Source of the DNA: Caballeronia megalochromosomata
Lineage (GTDB): Bacteria; Pseudomonadota; Gammaproteobacteria; Burkholderiales; Burkholderiaceae
Assembly (NCBI GenBank): GCA_001580565.1
Contig: LRBF01000126.1
Location: 1 to 55,350, forward strand
Direction: 5' to 3'
DNA: 55,350 nt
In this document: positions 30,700 to 39,356 of the stretch, piece by piece
How positions within the stretch are numbered: position 1 is the first letter of the stretch
Layout: every line of letters begins with the position of its first letter
Made by a program: the position numbers and the translations under genes
The notes under the pieces: generated by a model
The model's input: the letters and a program-made list of their open reading frames with translations, nothing else
The model's database searches: none
Told to the model about the DNA's origin: nothing

Positions 30700-32283
30700 A
30701 TGCACGACAAAATCCTGATTCTCGATTTCGGCTCCCAAGTCACCCAGCTCATCGCCCGACGCATCCGCGAGTCGCACGTCTACTCGGAGATCCATCCGTA
30801 CGATGTCGACGAGACGTTCATCCGCGAGTTCGCGCCGAAGGGGATCATCCTGTCGGGCGGCCCGAGTTCGGTCACCGAAGCCAAGTCGCCGCGCGCGCCG
30901 CAGATCGTTTTCGATCTCGGCGTGCCGGTGCTCGGCATCTGCTACGGCATGCAGACGATGGCCGATCAGCTCGGCGGCAAGGTCGAACTGGGCAACGTGC
31001 GCGAGTTCGGCTATGCGGAAGTGCAGGCACTGAATCACACGGGCTTTCTGGAAGGCATCGAAGACTTCAAAAGCGAGAAGTCGGAATCGATGCTCAAGGT
31101 GTGGATGAGTCACGGCGACAAGGTCGTGGACTTGCCCACCGGCTTCAAGCTGATGGCCTCGACGCCGTCGTGCCCGATCGCCGCGATGGCCGACGACGAC
31201 CGCCGCTTCTACGGCCTGCAATGGCATCCGGAAGTCACGCACACGGTTCAGGGCCGCGCGATGCTCGAACGCTTCGTGCTCGAGCTGTGCGGCGCGAAGG
31301 CGGACTGGGAGATGGGCCATTACATCGACGAGGCGGTGGAGAAGATCCGCGCGCAGGTCGGCAATGAGCACGTGATTCTCGGTTTGTCGGGCGGAGTCGA
31401 TTCGTCGGTGGCGGCGGCGCTGTTGCATCGCGCGATCGGCGATCAGCTGACGTGCGTGTTCGTCGATCATGGCTTGCTGCGTCAGAACGAGGCGGAGCAG
31501 GTGATGTCGACGTTCGCGGATCATCTCGGCGTGAAGGTGATTCACGTCGACGCCAGCGGCGAATTTCTGCAGAAGCTCGCGGGCGTGACCGATCCGGAAG
31601 CCAAGCGCAAGATCATCGGCGCGGAGTTCGTCGAGGTGTTCCACAAGGAATCGGACAAGCTCACCGACGCCAAATGGCTCGCGCAAGGCACGATCTATCC
31701 GGACGTGATCGAATCGGCGGGCAAGGGCAAGAAAGGCGCGCACACGATCAAGAGTCACCACAATGTTGGTGGATTGCCGGAAACGCTGAATCTCAAGTTG
31801 CTCGAACCGTTGCGCGAACTGTTCAAGGACGAAGTGCGCGAACTCGGCGTGAAGCTCGGGCTGCCGCCCGCGATGGTTTATCGCCATCCGTTCCCGGGAC
31901 CGGGTCTGGGCGTGCGGATTCTCGGTGAAGTGAAGCGTGAATTTGCGGATCTGCTGCGTCGCGCGGATGCGATTTTCATCGAGACGCTGCGCAATACCAT
32001 CGACAAGGAAACGGGCAAGTCGTGGTACGACCTCACGAGCCAGGCGTTCGCGGTGTTTCTGCCGGTGAAGAGCGTCGGCGTGATGGGTGACGGGCGCACG
32101 TATGAGTATGTCGTCGCGCTGCGCGCCGTGCAGACGCTCGACTTCATGACCGCGCATTGGGCGCATCTGCCGCATGAGTTGCTTGGGCACGTTTCCAATC
32201 GCATCATCAATGAAGTGCGCGGGATCAATCGGGTGGTGTATGACATTTCCGGGAAGCCGCCTGCGACAATCGAGTGGGAGTGA
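30700..32283 (+). CDS. guaA: GMP synthase (glutamine-hydrolysing)
   Basis: The 527-residue enzyme aminates XMP to GMP. The class I glutamine amidotransferase domain has nucleophile Cys81 in [16 protein letters not shown] and the His-Glu pair in QWHPEVTHT. The ATP-pyrophosphatase P-loop is [11 protein letters not shown] at about 229-239, and the C-terminal dimerisation domain ends in PPATIEWE. The ATG at 30700 ([13 protein letters not shown]) is the family start; the TTG at 30688 is unlikely. Confidence 0.98.
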   Translation: MHDKILILDFGSQVTQLIARRIRESHVYSEIHPYDVDETFIREFAPKGIILSGGPSSVTEAKSPRAPQIVFDLGVPVLGICYGMQTMADQLGGKVELGNVREFGYAEVQALNHTGFLEGIEDFKSEKSESMLKVWMSHGDKVVDLPTGFKLMASTPSCPIAAMADDDRRFYGLQWHPEVTHTVQGRAMLERFVLELCGAKADWEMGHYIDEAVEKIRAQVGNEHVILGLSGGVDSSVAAALLHRAIGDQLTCVFVDHGLLRQNEAEQVMSTFADHLGVKVIHVDASGEFLQKLAGVTDPEAKRKIIGAEFVEVFHKESDKLTDAKWLAQGTIYPDVIESAGKGKKGAHTIKSHHNVGGLPETLNLKLLEPLRELFKDEVRELGVKLGLPPAMVYRHPFPGPGLGVRILGEVKREFADLLRRADAIFIETLRNTIDKETGKSWYDLTSQAFAVFLPVKSVGVMGDGRTYEYVVALRAVQTLDFMTAHWAHLPHELLGHVSNRIINEVRGINRVVYDISGKPPATIEWE

Positions 32284-32342
32284 GAGTCATCGGCCACCGG
32301 CTGAGCTTGCAGTTTGATTTGCACGCGTAGTGTCAGATAGCG

Positions 32343-32371
32343 AAAGGCCGGGTCAACAAGCCCGGCCTTTT
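32343..32371. terminator. Terminator after guaA
   Basis: AAAGGCCGGG at 32343-32352 pairs with CCCGGCCTTT at 32361-32370 around an 8-nt loop. It closes the gua operon and marks the edge of the accessory island. Confidence 0.85.
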
Positions 32372-32399
32372 GCGTTGACCTGCCGCCGAAATCCCGCCG

Positions 32400-32795
32400 C
32401 TAAAGCGGACGTGCGGCCTGCCCCTGCCTGGTCAGCAGCGACACTGCCTTCTTGTCGAAGGAAACGAAGGTTTCCGCGCCGAGCCAGGTGCCATCGTAGG
32501 CGATGACACCATCGGCAAAATCTCCGCCTGCATCGAGCAACGCAAGGCCGGCCTCGGCCGCCGGGCGATTGACCACGACATTGCTCGTGCTCAACAGCGT
32601 GCGGATCGCGGCGGCAATATCCTTGCGCTCCACACCGTAACGGCCGCGCAGCACCCATACGACCTCGCAGAGCGTTTGCAGGCTCACCGCTACCATGTCG
32701 GCCGTTTCCAGCAACTCGACTGCGCGTGTTGTCTGGGCTTCGTCGTCGTCAACGATGGCGCGAAGCAGGACGCTCGTATCGGCAGTCACTTTCAT
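32400..32795 (-). CDS. PIN-domain ribonuclease toxin, VapC-like
   Basis: The 131-residue PIN protein has the acidic quartet in place: Asp6 in TADTSV, Glu44 in LCEVVWVL, and Asp92 and Asp95 in GGDFADGVIAYD. PIN toxins of this type cut specific RNAs, usually tRNA or rRNA, as magnesium-dependent endonucleases. Its ATG overlaps the stop of the antitoxin gene upstream (ATGA around 32792-32795), the classic antitoxin-first arrangement. No residue of the active site is missing, so it should be functional. It lies just after the guaA terminator, on the opposite strand. Confidence 0.88.
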   Translation of the reverse strand: MKVTADTSVLLRAIVDDDEAQTTRAVELLETADMVAVSLQTLCEVVWVLRGRYGVERKDIAAAIRTLLSTSNVVVNRPAAEAGLALLDAGGDFADGVIAYDGTWLGAETFVSFDKKAVSLLTRQGQAARPL

Positions 32796-33058
32796 GCGCG
32801 ACTGGCCCCGGCAGCAGCGCCGGCGTCGGTTATCGCGTCACTGATTTCCTCAATGCTCAACCGGGCGCCGTTCGTCTTGCCTTTGAGGATGCCCCGCAGT
32901 TCCCGGAACGAACCCTTGGCTTGCGCGGCCTTCAACTCGGCGCGGCCGTCAGGCAGCAAATCCAGCTCGATCCTGTCGCCGGGTTTGATGCCCAGGTGCT
33001 GCAATACCTCTTTCCGAAATGTCACCTGGCCCCGCGCGGTGACGGTTAACGTGCTCAT
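32792..33058 (-). CDS. AbrB/MazE-fold antitoxin (VapB-like)
   Basis: An 88-residue protein with an N-terminal SpoVT/AbrB DNA-binding domain (MSTLTVTARGQVTFRKEVL to about residue 46) and a C-terminal tail (RLSIEEISDAITDAG) likely to wrap the toxin. The start at 33058 follows AGAGG at a good distance; the 53 upstream in-frame residues cross the operator palindrome and are rejected. It is expected to neutralise the PIN toxin and repress its own promoter at 33089-33110. Confidence 0.88.
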   Translation of the reverse strand: MSTLTVTARGQVTFRKEVLQHLGIKPGDRIELDLLPDGRAELKAAQAKGSFRELRGILKGKTNGARLSIEEISDAITDAGAAAGASRA

Positions 33059-33088
33059 GGCGTTACCTCTGTCGATCAAGATCTGTAG

Positions 33089-33110
33089 TGTAATGCAGAA
33101 GTGCATTACA
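33089..33110. promoter_or_regulatory. Operator palindrome of the toxin-antitoxin pair
   Basis: TGTAATGCA at 33089-33097 and TGCATTACA at 33102-33110 are exact reverse complements, four bases apart. The site lies 31 bp upstream of the antitoxin start and 45 bp upstream of the divergent small gene, so the antitoxin could control both. Confidence 0.75.
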
Positions 33111-33154
33111 ATCAAAGTGCGCTGCGTTCGAATTTGCCCCTCGGAGTGAATGCC

Positions 33155-33397
33155 ATGGATATCAATACCGCTGCCATCGACGATGCTGTCCTCGCGCTGC
33201 TGTACCTGACGCTGCACGACGACAACCGAGCCTGGAAGGGTTTCGACTGGGGCGCGCTCAATCGACTTTACGAGCGCGGTCTCATCGGTGATCCGGTCAA
33301 CAAGGCAAAGTCCGTGATCCTGACCGAAGAAGGACTGCGAGAATCCGAACGCCTATTCAATCAACACTTTGCCTCTGCCGGGCGTAAAGCGGATTGA
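33155..33397 (+). CDS. Small DUF6429-like protein
   Basis: An 80-residue protein (start MDINTAAIDDAVLALLYLTL) matching, from memory, the DUF6429 family of short proteins common in proteobacteria: an ALLYLTLH helix, AWKGFDWGALNRLYERGLI, and a C-terminal ILTEEGLRESERLF. The pattern recalls a small winged helix, but I cannot prove DNA binding. The start at 33155 places the toxin-antitoxin operator outside the gene; an in-frame ATG at 33101 would start inside the palindrome. It is transcribed divergently from the antitoxin. Confidence 0.75.
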   Translation: MDINTAAIDDAVLALLYLTLHDDNRAWKGFDWGALNRLYERGLIGDPVNKAKSVILTEEGLRESERLFNQHFASAGRKAD

Positions 33398-33472
33398 TGA
33401 AGCGAATTTTTGAACCACGACACCAAGGCGAGCGAATTTGACGGTCCGCGCTCGCCAGCCAAGCAAAAAATA

Positions 33473-34483
33473 ATGAGTGACATCAAGCTCTTTAAACTGG
33501 TCGAGGGGGTGGCCGTGGAGTTGGACGGCCACGCTTCCGATCTTGAGAAGCCGTTGCAATCCCTGATCGAACAAAACCTGGAAGCGCTTCTGGGAATTCG
33601 CTTTCTGGCGACGGAATACGCGACTGGCAAGACGCATTCTGGAAGGATCGACTCATTGGGCCTGGACGAGAATAACAGTCCAGTGATCCTGGAGTACAAG
33701 CGTTCCGTGGGCGAGAACGTAATCAATCAGGGTCTCTTCTATCTTGATTGGCTGATGGATCATCAAGCCGAATTCAAGCTGCTCGTGATGGACAAGTTGG
33801 GTCATGAGGCGGCGGCCCTGATCGATTGGAGTGTTCCCCGGCTCCTTTGTATTGCGGCCGATTTCACTCGATACGACGTCCACGCAGTGCAACAGATCAA
33901 TCGTAACGTCGAGTTGATTCGATACCGCCGGTTCGGGGCGGACCTATTGCTGTTCGAGTTGGCTAACGCAACCAGCGTTGCCAAGCCAAAGGCGGCAGCT
34001 TCAAAGGCGCAGCTTCCTACGAAGCCAGTATTTCCGTCGGTTTCGGGCACGCTGACAGAGCAGGTGCCACCGATAACACCTACGGTCGCGTCGAAGTCGC
34101 CAAGTCCGGGTGGTGACAAGAGCTATGCTGAATGGGTAGAACAGTATCCGCCTCAAATGCTGGAACTATTGACGTCTATGGAAGACTTCATCGGCTCCTT
34201 AGGGGACGATGTTCAGCGAAAAGAACTCAAACTTTACGTCGCGTTCAAACGGTTAAAGAACTTCGCTTCCATCGTCCCGCAGAAGGCGAGGTTTCTGCTG
34301 TTTCTTCATCTCGATCCTGACAAAGTCGATCCGTTGCCGGGCAATGCCCGTGACGCGCGAAAATTTGGTCACTGGGGAACGGGAGATCTGGAGTTGTCGA
34401 TCGGCAGTTTCGATGAATTCGAACAGAGCAAACCGCTGATCTTGACAGCTTATGAAGGACGTAGTGGCTCGCAAACACAGTAG
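33473..34483 (+). CDS. Predicted PD-(D/E)XK nuclease-like protein with DUF5655-type C-terminus
   Basis: A 336-residue protein. Residues 1-160 resemble DUF91/NucS-like restriction folds, with Asp60 in GRIDSLGLDENNSP and Glu74-Tyr75-Lys76 in VILEYKRSVG forming a PD-(D/E)XK pattern, and the helix QGLFYLDWLMDHQAEF. A Pro/Ser/Lys-rich linker (about 185-225) leads to a C-terminal domain resembling DUF5655 (KLYVAFKRLKNFASIVPQK). The start at 33473 is chosen for the conserved MSDIKLFKLVEG; a TTG at 33410 is in frame. Codon use is less GC-rich than in neighbours, suggesting transfer. Cellular role is not known; DNA repair or defence is a guess. Confidence 0.75.
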   Translation: MSDIKLFKLVEGVAVELDGHASDLEKPLQSLIEQNLEALLGIRFLATEYATGKTHSGRIDSLGLDENNSPVILEYKRSVGENVINQGLFYLDWLMDHQAEFKLLVMDKLGHEAAALIDWSVPRLLCIAADFTRYDVHAVQQINRNVELIRYRRFGADLLLFELANATSVAKPKAAASKAQLPTKPVFPSVSGTLTEQVPPITPTVASKSPSPGGDKSYAEWVEQYPPQMLELLTSMEDFIGSLGDDVQRKELKLYVAFKRLKNFASIVPQKARFLLFLHLDPDKVDPLPGNARDARKFGHWGTGDLELSIGSFDEFEQSKPLILTAYEGRSGSQTQ

Positions 34484-34522
34484 GCGTTCATCGGCGTATG
34501 CGAATTCGGAGGATCGTGGAGC

Positions 34523-35086
34523 ATGAATGTCGATATCTCTGAGCGCTCTCCGTCCTCACACCCCACCGACTCACTCTTCTTCGCCCTCTACCCCGACGCC
34601 CCCGCCGCCGCGCGCATCGCCGAACTGGCCGCGCGGCTGCTCATCGAACACGGGCTGAAAGCGAGGGCGATTCCCGCCGATCGTCTCCACGTCACGCTGC
34701 ATTATCTCGGCGCCTTCGCGGGCGTCCCCGCCGATGTGCTCAGGCAAGCACGCGCCGCCGCCTCGCAAATCGCGCTGCCACCGGTCGAAGTGACGCTCGA
34801 CCGGATCGAGAGCTTCTCCGGCCGTCGCACGAAGCGTCCGCTGGTCCTCTCGGGCGATGCCACCGGGCCACTCGCCGCACTCCAACAAACGCTCGACGCC
34901 GCCGGCATCACCCTCAAACGCCATCCTCATTTCACGCCCCACGTGACCTTGCTCTACGACGAGCACCGCATCGCGCGCCAAAGCGTCGAGCCCGTCGCAT
35001 GGACCGCGCGCGAGTTCGCGCTCGTGCGCAGCCTGCTCGGCAAATCGAAGTACGAAGTCCTCGCGCGCTGGCCGCTCGTATCGTGA
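34523..35086 (+). CDS. thpR: RNA 2',3'-cyclic phosphodiesterase (2H/LigT family)
   Basis: The 187-residue 2H phosphoesterase has both active-site tetrapeptides, H56VTL in DRLHVTLHYLG and H140VTL in FTPHVTLLYDE. Such enzymes open 2',3'-cyclic phosphate RNA ends and can ligate tRNA halves in vitro. The first 15 residues before FFALYPDAPAAARI are variable, so the start could be slightly later. GGAGG is present upstream. High GC resumes here, marking the end of the island. Confidence 0.9.
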   Translation: MNVDISERSPSSHPTDSLFFALYPDAPAAARIAELAARLLIEHGLKARAIPADRLHVTLHYLGAFAGVPADVLRQARAAASQIALPPVEVTLDRIESFSGRRTKRPLVLSGDATGPLAALQQTLDAAGITLKRHPHFTPHVTLLYDEHRIARQSVEPVAWTAREFALVRSLLGKSKYEVLARWPLVS

Positions 35087-35177
35087 GGCGGCGGAACCAC
35101 CCGAAATTAAGGGTTTCGCGGATTTTTCTAACGCGTTAAGGTTCGTGTATCGGAATGAATCGATACGAAACGCCTAC

Positions 35178-35741
35178 ATGACCCGATCCCGCCTGCTGCA
35201 CATCACGCCCGAAACCCACCACGTCCAGATCGATCTCGTCTACGCGACCGATCGCAACTTCACCGGCAAGCCCATTTACAAGGCGCAGCATTGCCTGCTG
35301 CTGGAACCCGCCGAAGCCGCGCTGCGAAAAGCCGTCGATATCGCGCGGAGCATCGGCATGGCGCTGCGGATCTTCGACGCCTATCGCCCGCCGCAAGCGC
35401 AAAAAGTGCTGTGGGACTTCCTGCCCGATCCGACCTTCATCGCCGAACTCGGCCGCGGCTCGAACCATAGCCGCGGCACGGCCGTCGATCTCACGCTCGT
35501 CGATCGCGATGGCAACGAGCTCGACATGGGCACCGGATTCGACGCGATGGTCGTCGAATCCGAGCATTTTCACTTCGGCCTGCCAGAGCACGTCCAGCGC
35601 AATCGCACGCTGTTGCTCGGCGTGATGCAAGGCGCGGGCTTCACGCACATCAAAAGCGAGTGGTGGCATTACGAATTGCCAGGCTCGCACGAACTTGCTC
35701 TGATCGACAACGAAGAAAGCGGCCCGCTGCGGCTGATGTGA
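35178..35741 (+). CDS. ddpX: D-alanyl-D-alanine dipeptidase (VanX/DdpX family)
   Basis: The 187-residue zinc peptidase cleaves D-Ala-D-Ala. Zinc ligands His97 and Asp104 lie in SNHSRGTAVDLTL and His164 in SEWWHYEL with catalytic Glu161; IFDAYRPPQAQ carries the transition-state Arg. No signal peptide is seen, so it should be cytoplasmic, acting on imported dipeptide. It stands at the head of a dipeptide ABC transporter operon, the same association as E. coli ddpXABCDF. The ATG at 35178 (MTRSRLLHITPE) is preferred to 35145. Confidence 0.92.
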   Translation: MTRSRLLHITPETHHVQIDLVYATDRNFTGKPIYKAQHCLLLEPAEAALRKAVDIARSIGMALRIFDAYRPPQAQKVLWDFLPDPTFIAELGRGSNHSRGTAVDLTLVDRDGNELDMGTGFDAMVVESEHFHFGLPEHVQRNRTLLLGVMQGAGFTHIKSEWWHYELPGSHELALIDNEESGPLRLM

Positions 35742-35767
35742 ACCCGACACCCACAGGACGACATCAC

Positions 35768-37360
35768 ATGAAAAAGGCATTGGCAGCGGTCATGCTCGCA
35801 TCGGCGCTGACGGCATTTTCGGGCTTGCCGAGCGCGCAGGCCGCCACGCCCAAGGACATGTTCGTCATGGCGACGCTGCTCGATGAATTCACCTCGCTCG
35901 ATCCCGGCGAAATCTACGAGCTGGTGCCGGAGGAATATGTCGCGAACACGTATGACCGTCTGGTGCGGGTCGATCTGAAAGACCCGTCGAAATTCAATGG
36001 CGATATCGCCGAGTCCTGGACCGTGAGTCAGGATGGCCTCACGTTCACGTTCAAGATCCGCCCGGGCCTCAAGTTCCACTCCGGCAATCCGCTGACCGCC
36101 GACGACGTCGCGTGGTCGATCCAGCGCACGGCGCTGCTCGACAAGGGCGCGGCCGCGGTGCTCGCGGGCATCGGCCTGACCAAGGCGAACGCGCTGCAGA
36201 ACGTGAAGAAGGTCGACGACACGACCGTCTCCATCACCACCGATCAACGTTACGCGCCGACTTTCGTGCTCAACGTGCTCGGCTCGTGGCCGGCGTCGGC
36301 GGTGGATCGCAAGCTCGTCGAGTCGCACGCGAAGGGCAACGACTACGGCAACGAGTGGCTCAAGACCAACGAAGCCGGTTCCGGCGCGTACAAGCTCGTG
36401 AAGTGGACCGCAAACGACAGCATCGTGCTGCAGCGCTTCGAGGGCTACCGCATTCCGCTCGCGATGAAGCGCATCGTGCTGCGTCACGTGACCGAGGCGG
36501 CGAGCCAGCGCCTCATGATCCAGAACGGCGACATCGACGTCGCGCGCGATCTGAGCCCCGACGATCTCGACACGCTCTCGAAGAACGGCGTCATCAAGGC
36601 GACGGCCGTGCCGCAGGCTACGCTGATGTATCTCGGCCTGAACAACAAGAATCCGAATCTCGCGAAGCCGGAAGTCTGGGAAGCGATGAAGTGGCTGATC
36701 GACTATCAGGGCATCCAGAAGAACGTGATCCGCACGACCTACAAGGTCCACGAAACGTTTCTGCCGGAAGGCTTTCTCGGCGCGCTGAACGAGAATCCGT
36801 ATCACCAGGATGTCGCGAAGGCGAAGGCCTTGCTCGCGAAGGCGGGTCTCGCCAACGGCTTCACCGTGAAAATGGACGTGCGCAACGATTATCCGTACAG
36901 CGAGATCGCGCAGGCCGTGCAGGCGAATCTCGCGCTCGCGAACATCAAGGTGCAGCTCATGCCGAGCGACAACAAGCAGACGCTCGGACGTTATCGCGCG
37001 CGTGCGCATGATATCTATATCGGCGAGTGGTCGGCGGATTACATCGATCCGCACAGCAACGCGCAGGGCTTCGTGTGGAATCCGGACAACTCGGATGCGT
37101 CGAGCTACAAGATGCTCGCGTGGCGCAACGCGTGGGACATTCCGCAACTGACGAAAGAGACCAACGCGGCGCTCGCCGAAAGCGATACGAAGAAGCGCGC
37201 GCAGCTCTACGAGAAGATGCAGCGTGAAGTGCTCGCGCAGTCGCCATTCGTGATCATGTTCCAGAAGGTGTCGCAGGTGGCGGCGCGTCCCGGCGTGACC
37301 GGTCTCGAAGTCGGGCCGATCAACGATCTCGTGTCGTACCGCAACATCAAGAAGCAGTGA
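35768..37360 (+). CDS. ddpA: Dipeptide ABC transporter substrate-binding protein (DdpA-like)
   Basis: The 530-residue periplasmic protein of the SBP_bac_5 (DppA/OppA) family. A signal peptide (KKALAAVMLASALTAFSGLPSAQAA) ends near residue 28. Typical features: PGLKFHSGNPLTADDVAWSI, the central VPQATLMYLGLNNKNP, and a C-terminal EVLAQSPFVIMFQK. The ATG at 35768 sits 26 nt after ddpX. The neighbouring dipeptidase suggests D-Ala-D-Ala as cargo, but other peptides are possible. Confidence 0.9.
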   Translation: MKKALAAVMLASALTAFSGLPSAQAATPKDMFVMATLLDEFTSLDPGEIYELVPEEYVANTYDRLVRVDLKDPSKFNGDIAESWTVSQDGLTFTFKIRPGLKFHSGNPLTADDVAWSIQRTALLDKGAAAVLAGIGLTKANALQNVKKVDDTTVSITTDQRYAPTFVLNVLGSWPASAVDRKLVESHAKGNDYGNEWLKTNEAGSGAYKLVKWTANDSIVLQRFEGYRIPLAMKRIVLRHVTEAASQRLMIQNGDIDVARDLSPDDLDTLSKNGVIKATAVPQATLMYLGLNNKNPNLAKPEVWEAMKWLIDYQGIQKNVIRTTYKVHETFLPEGFLGALNENPYHQDVAKAKALLAKAGLANGFTVKMDVRNDYPYSEIAQAVQANLALANIKVQLMPSDNKQTLGRYRARAHDIYIGEWSADYIDPHSNAQGFVWNPDNSDASSYKMLAWRNAWDIPQLTKETNAALAESDTKKRAQLYEKMQREVLAQSPFVIMFQKVSQVAARPGVTGLEVGPINDLVSYRNIKKQ

Positions 37361-38424
37361 GCGCGGCCACGTTCATCGACCGCGTGCGTGCCGTGAGCGC
37401 GCAGCGCAGCAGCGTGCGCATCGCGCTTGCGCTCGCGCGCTGGATCGCGATGCTCGTCATCACGTTCACGGGCCTGCTCGCGATCACGTTCTTCATCGGC
37501 CGCAAGATTCCGATCGATCCGGTGCTCGCGATCCTCGGCGATCGCGCCTCCGCGACCGCGTATGCGGCCGCGCGCCTGAGACTCGGGCTCGACAAGCCGC
37601 TCATCGATCAATTCGTGATCTACGCGCGCGACGTGCTGCACGGCAATCTCGGCATCTCATTGCTGACGGCCAATCCGGTGATCGATGACATCAAACGCGT
37701 CTTTCCCGCGACGCTGGAACTCGCGACGCTTTCGACCTTCATCGGCATCGCGATCGGCGTGCCGCTCGGCGTCGCGGCGGCGGTGAAGCACAATCGCGCC
37801 GTCGATCATATGGCGCGCGTGATCGGGCTCGCGGGCAGTTCGGTGCCGGTGTTCTGGCTCGCGCTGATGGGCCTCCTGCTGTTCTACGCGCGGCTGCACT
37901 GGGTGTCGGGGCCGGGGCGCATCGATCCGGTCTACGACGGCATGGTCGATACGCGCACGGGCAGCCTGCTCATCGATTCGATCATGGCCGGCGAATGGGA
38001 CGTCTTCAAAAACGCGTTCTCGCATATCGCGCTGCCGGCGGGCGTGCTCGCGTTTTACTCGATCGCGTATCTGTCGCGCATGACGCGCTCGTTCATGCTT
38101 GAACAACTGAGCCAGGAATACGTGACGACCGCGCGCGCCAAAGGCCTGCCCGAGCGCCGCGTGATCTGGCGGCACGCGTTCGGCAATATCGCGGTGCCGC
38201 TCCTGACGGTGATCGCGCTCGCGTACAGCTATCTGCTCGAAGGCTCGGTGCTGACCGAGATCGTGTTCGCGTGGCCGGGCATCGGCTCGTATCTGACGGG
38301 CGCGCTGCTCAACGCCGACATGAACGCCGTGCTCGGCAGCACGCTCGTGATCGGCGCGACGTTCATCGCGCTCAATCTTTTGACGGATGCGCTCTACCGC
38401 GTGTTCGATCCACGCACGCGCTGA
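37357..38424 (+). CDS. ddpB: Dipeptide ABC transporter permease (DdpB-like)
   Basis: A 355-residue inner-membrane permease of the DppB family, with about six membrane helices and a large periplasmic loop. The EAA motif that contacts the ATPase is in YVTTARAKGLPERRVIWRHAF (in part). The GTG start overlaps the upstream stop (GTGA at 37357-37360). The N-terminus is longer than usual before the first helix. Confidence 0.9.
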   Translation: MSAATFIDRVRAVSAQRSSVRIALALARWIAMLVITFTGLLAITFFIGRKIPIDPVLAILGDRASATAYAAARLRLGLDKPLIDQFVIYARDVLHGNLGISLLTANPVIDDIKRVFPATLELATLSTFIGIAIGVPLGVAAAVKHNRAVDHMARVIGLAGSSVPVFWLALMGLLLFYARLHWVSGPGRIDPVYDGMVDTRTGSLLIDSIMAGEWDVFKNAFSHIALPAGVLAFYSIAYLSRMTRSFMLEQLSQEYVTTARAKGLPERRVIWRHAFGNIAVPLLTVIALAYSYLLEGSVLTEIVFAWPGIGSYLTGALLNADMNAVLGSTLVIGATFIALNLLTDALYRVFDPRTR

Positions 38425-38443
38425 CATGGAGGATTTTGCGCAG

Positions 38444-39355
38444 ATGAAACCGGCGCGAACGGGCTTGCGCACGTGGCTGCTCACCGATACGCCCGCGTCC
38501 CCGCGCCAGGCCGCGCTCGGCCGGGCTTACCGGCGCTGGCGTCGCTTCTCGGCGAATCCGCTCAGCATGCTCGGACTCGCGATTCTGCTGCTGCTCGTCG
38601 TGGTCGCGGCAGTCGGGCCGATGCTCGTCACGCAGGATCCCTTGCAGCAGGTGCTCGCCGAACGCCTCACGCCGCCCGGCGCGGCGCACTGGTTCGGCAC
38701 CGATCAGCTCGGCCGCGACATCCTCTCGCGGCTCGTATACGGCTCGCGCCTCACGCTGGCGATCGCGACGCTCGTCGTCGTGATCGTCGTGCCGGTCGGC
38801 CTCATGATCGGCACGGTGGCGGGCTATTGCGGCGGTATCGTCGATACGGCGCTGATGCGCGTGACCGATGTCGCGCTCGCGTTTCCGAAGATCGTGCTCG
38901 CGCTGGCGTTCGCGGCGGCGCTCGGGCCGGGCGTGCTCAACGCGGTGATCGCGCTGTCGATCACCGCATGGCCTCCGTATGCGCGTCTCGCGCGCGCGGA
39001 ATCGCTGCGCCTCGCACAGGCGGATTACATCCACGCGGCGCGTCTGCAAGGCGCATCGCATTCGCGCATTCTGCTGCGCTATATCGTGCCGCTGTGCTCG
39101 TCGTCGGTGATCGTGCGCGCAACGCTCGACATGGCCGGGATCATTCTCGCCGTCGCGGGTCTCGGGTTTCTCGGACTGGGCGCGCAGCCGCCGAGCCCGG
39201 AATGGGGCTACATGGTCGCGGCGGGCCGCAATGTGCTGCTCGACGCGTGGTGGGTCGCGACGATTCCCGGCCTCGCGATCCTCGCGGTGAGCCTTGCCTT
39301 CAACCTGCTCGGCGACGGTCTGCGCGACGTCTTCGATCCGCGTCATGGAGGCTGA
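38444..39355 (+). CDS. ddpC: Dipeptide ABC transporter permease (DdpC-like)
   Basis: A 303-residue permease of the DppC family, with about six membrane helices, the DppC motif WFGTDQLGRDILSRLVYGSR and the ATPase-contacting ADYIHAARLQGASHSRI. GGAGGA at 38428-38433 suits the ATG at 38444; an in-frame ATG at 38426 lacks a ribosome-binding site. It pairs with the upstream DppB-type subunit. Confidence 0.9.
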   Translation: MKPARTGLRTWLLTDTPASPRQAALGRAYRRWRRFSANPLSMLGLAILLLLVVVAAVGPMLVTQDPLQQVLAERLTPPGAAHWFGTDQLGRDILSRLVYGSRLTLAIATLVVVIVVPVGLMIGTVAGYCGGIVDTALMRVTDVALAFPKIVLALAFAAALGPGVLNAVIALSITAWPPYARLARAESLRLAQADYIHAARLQGASHSRILLRYIVPLCSSSVIVRATLDMAGIILAVAGLGFLGLGAQPPSPEWGYMVAAGRNVLLDAWWVATIPGLAILAVSLAFNLLGDGLRDVFDPRHGG

Positions 39356-39356
39356 C

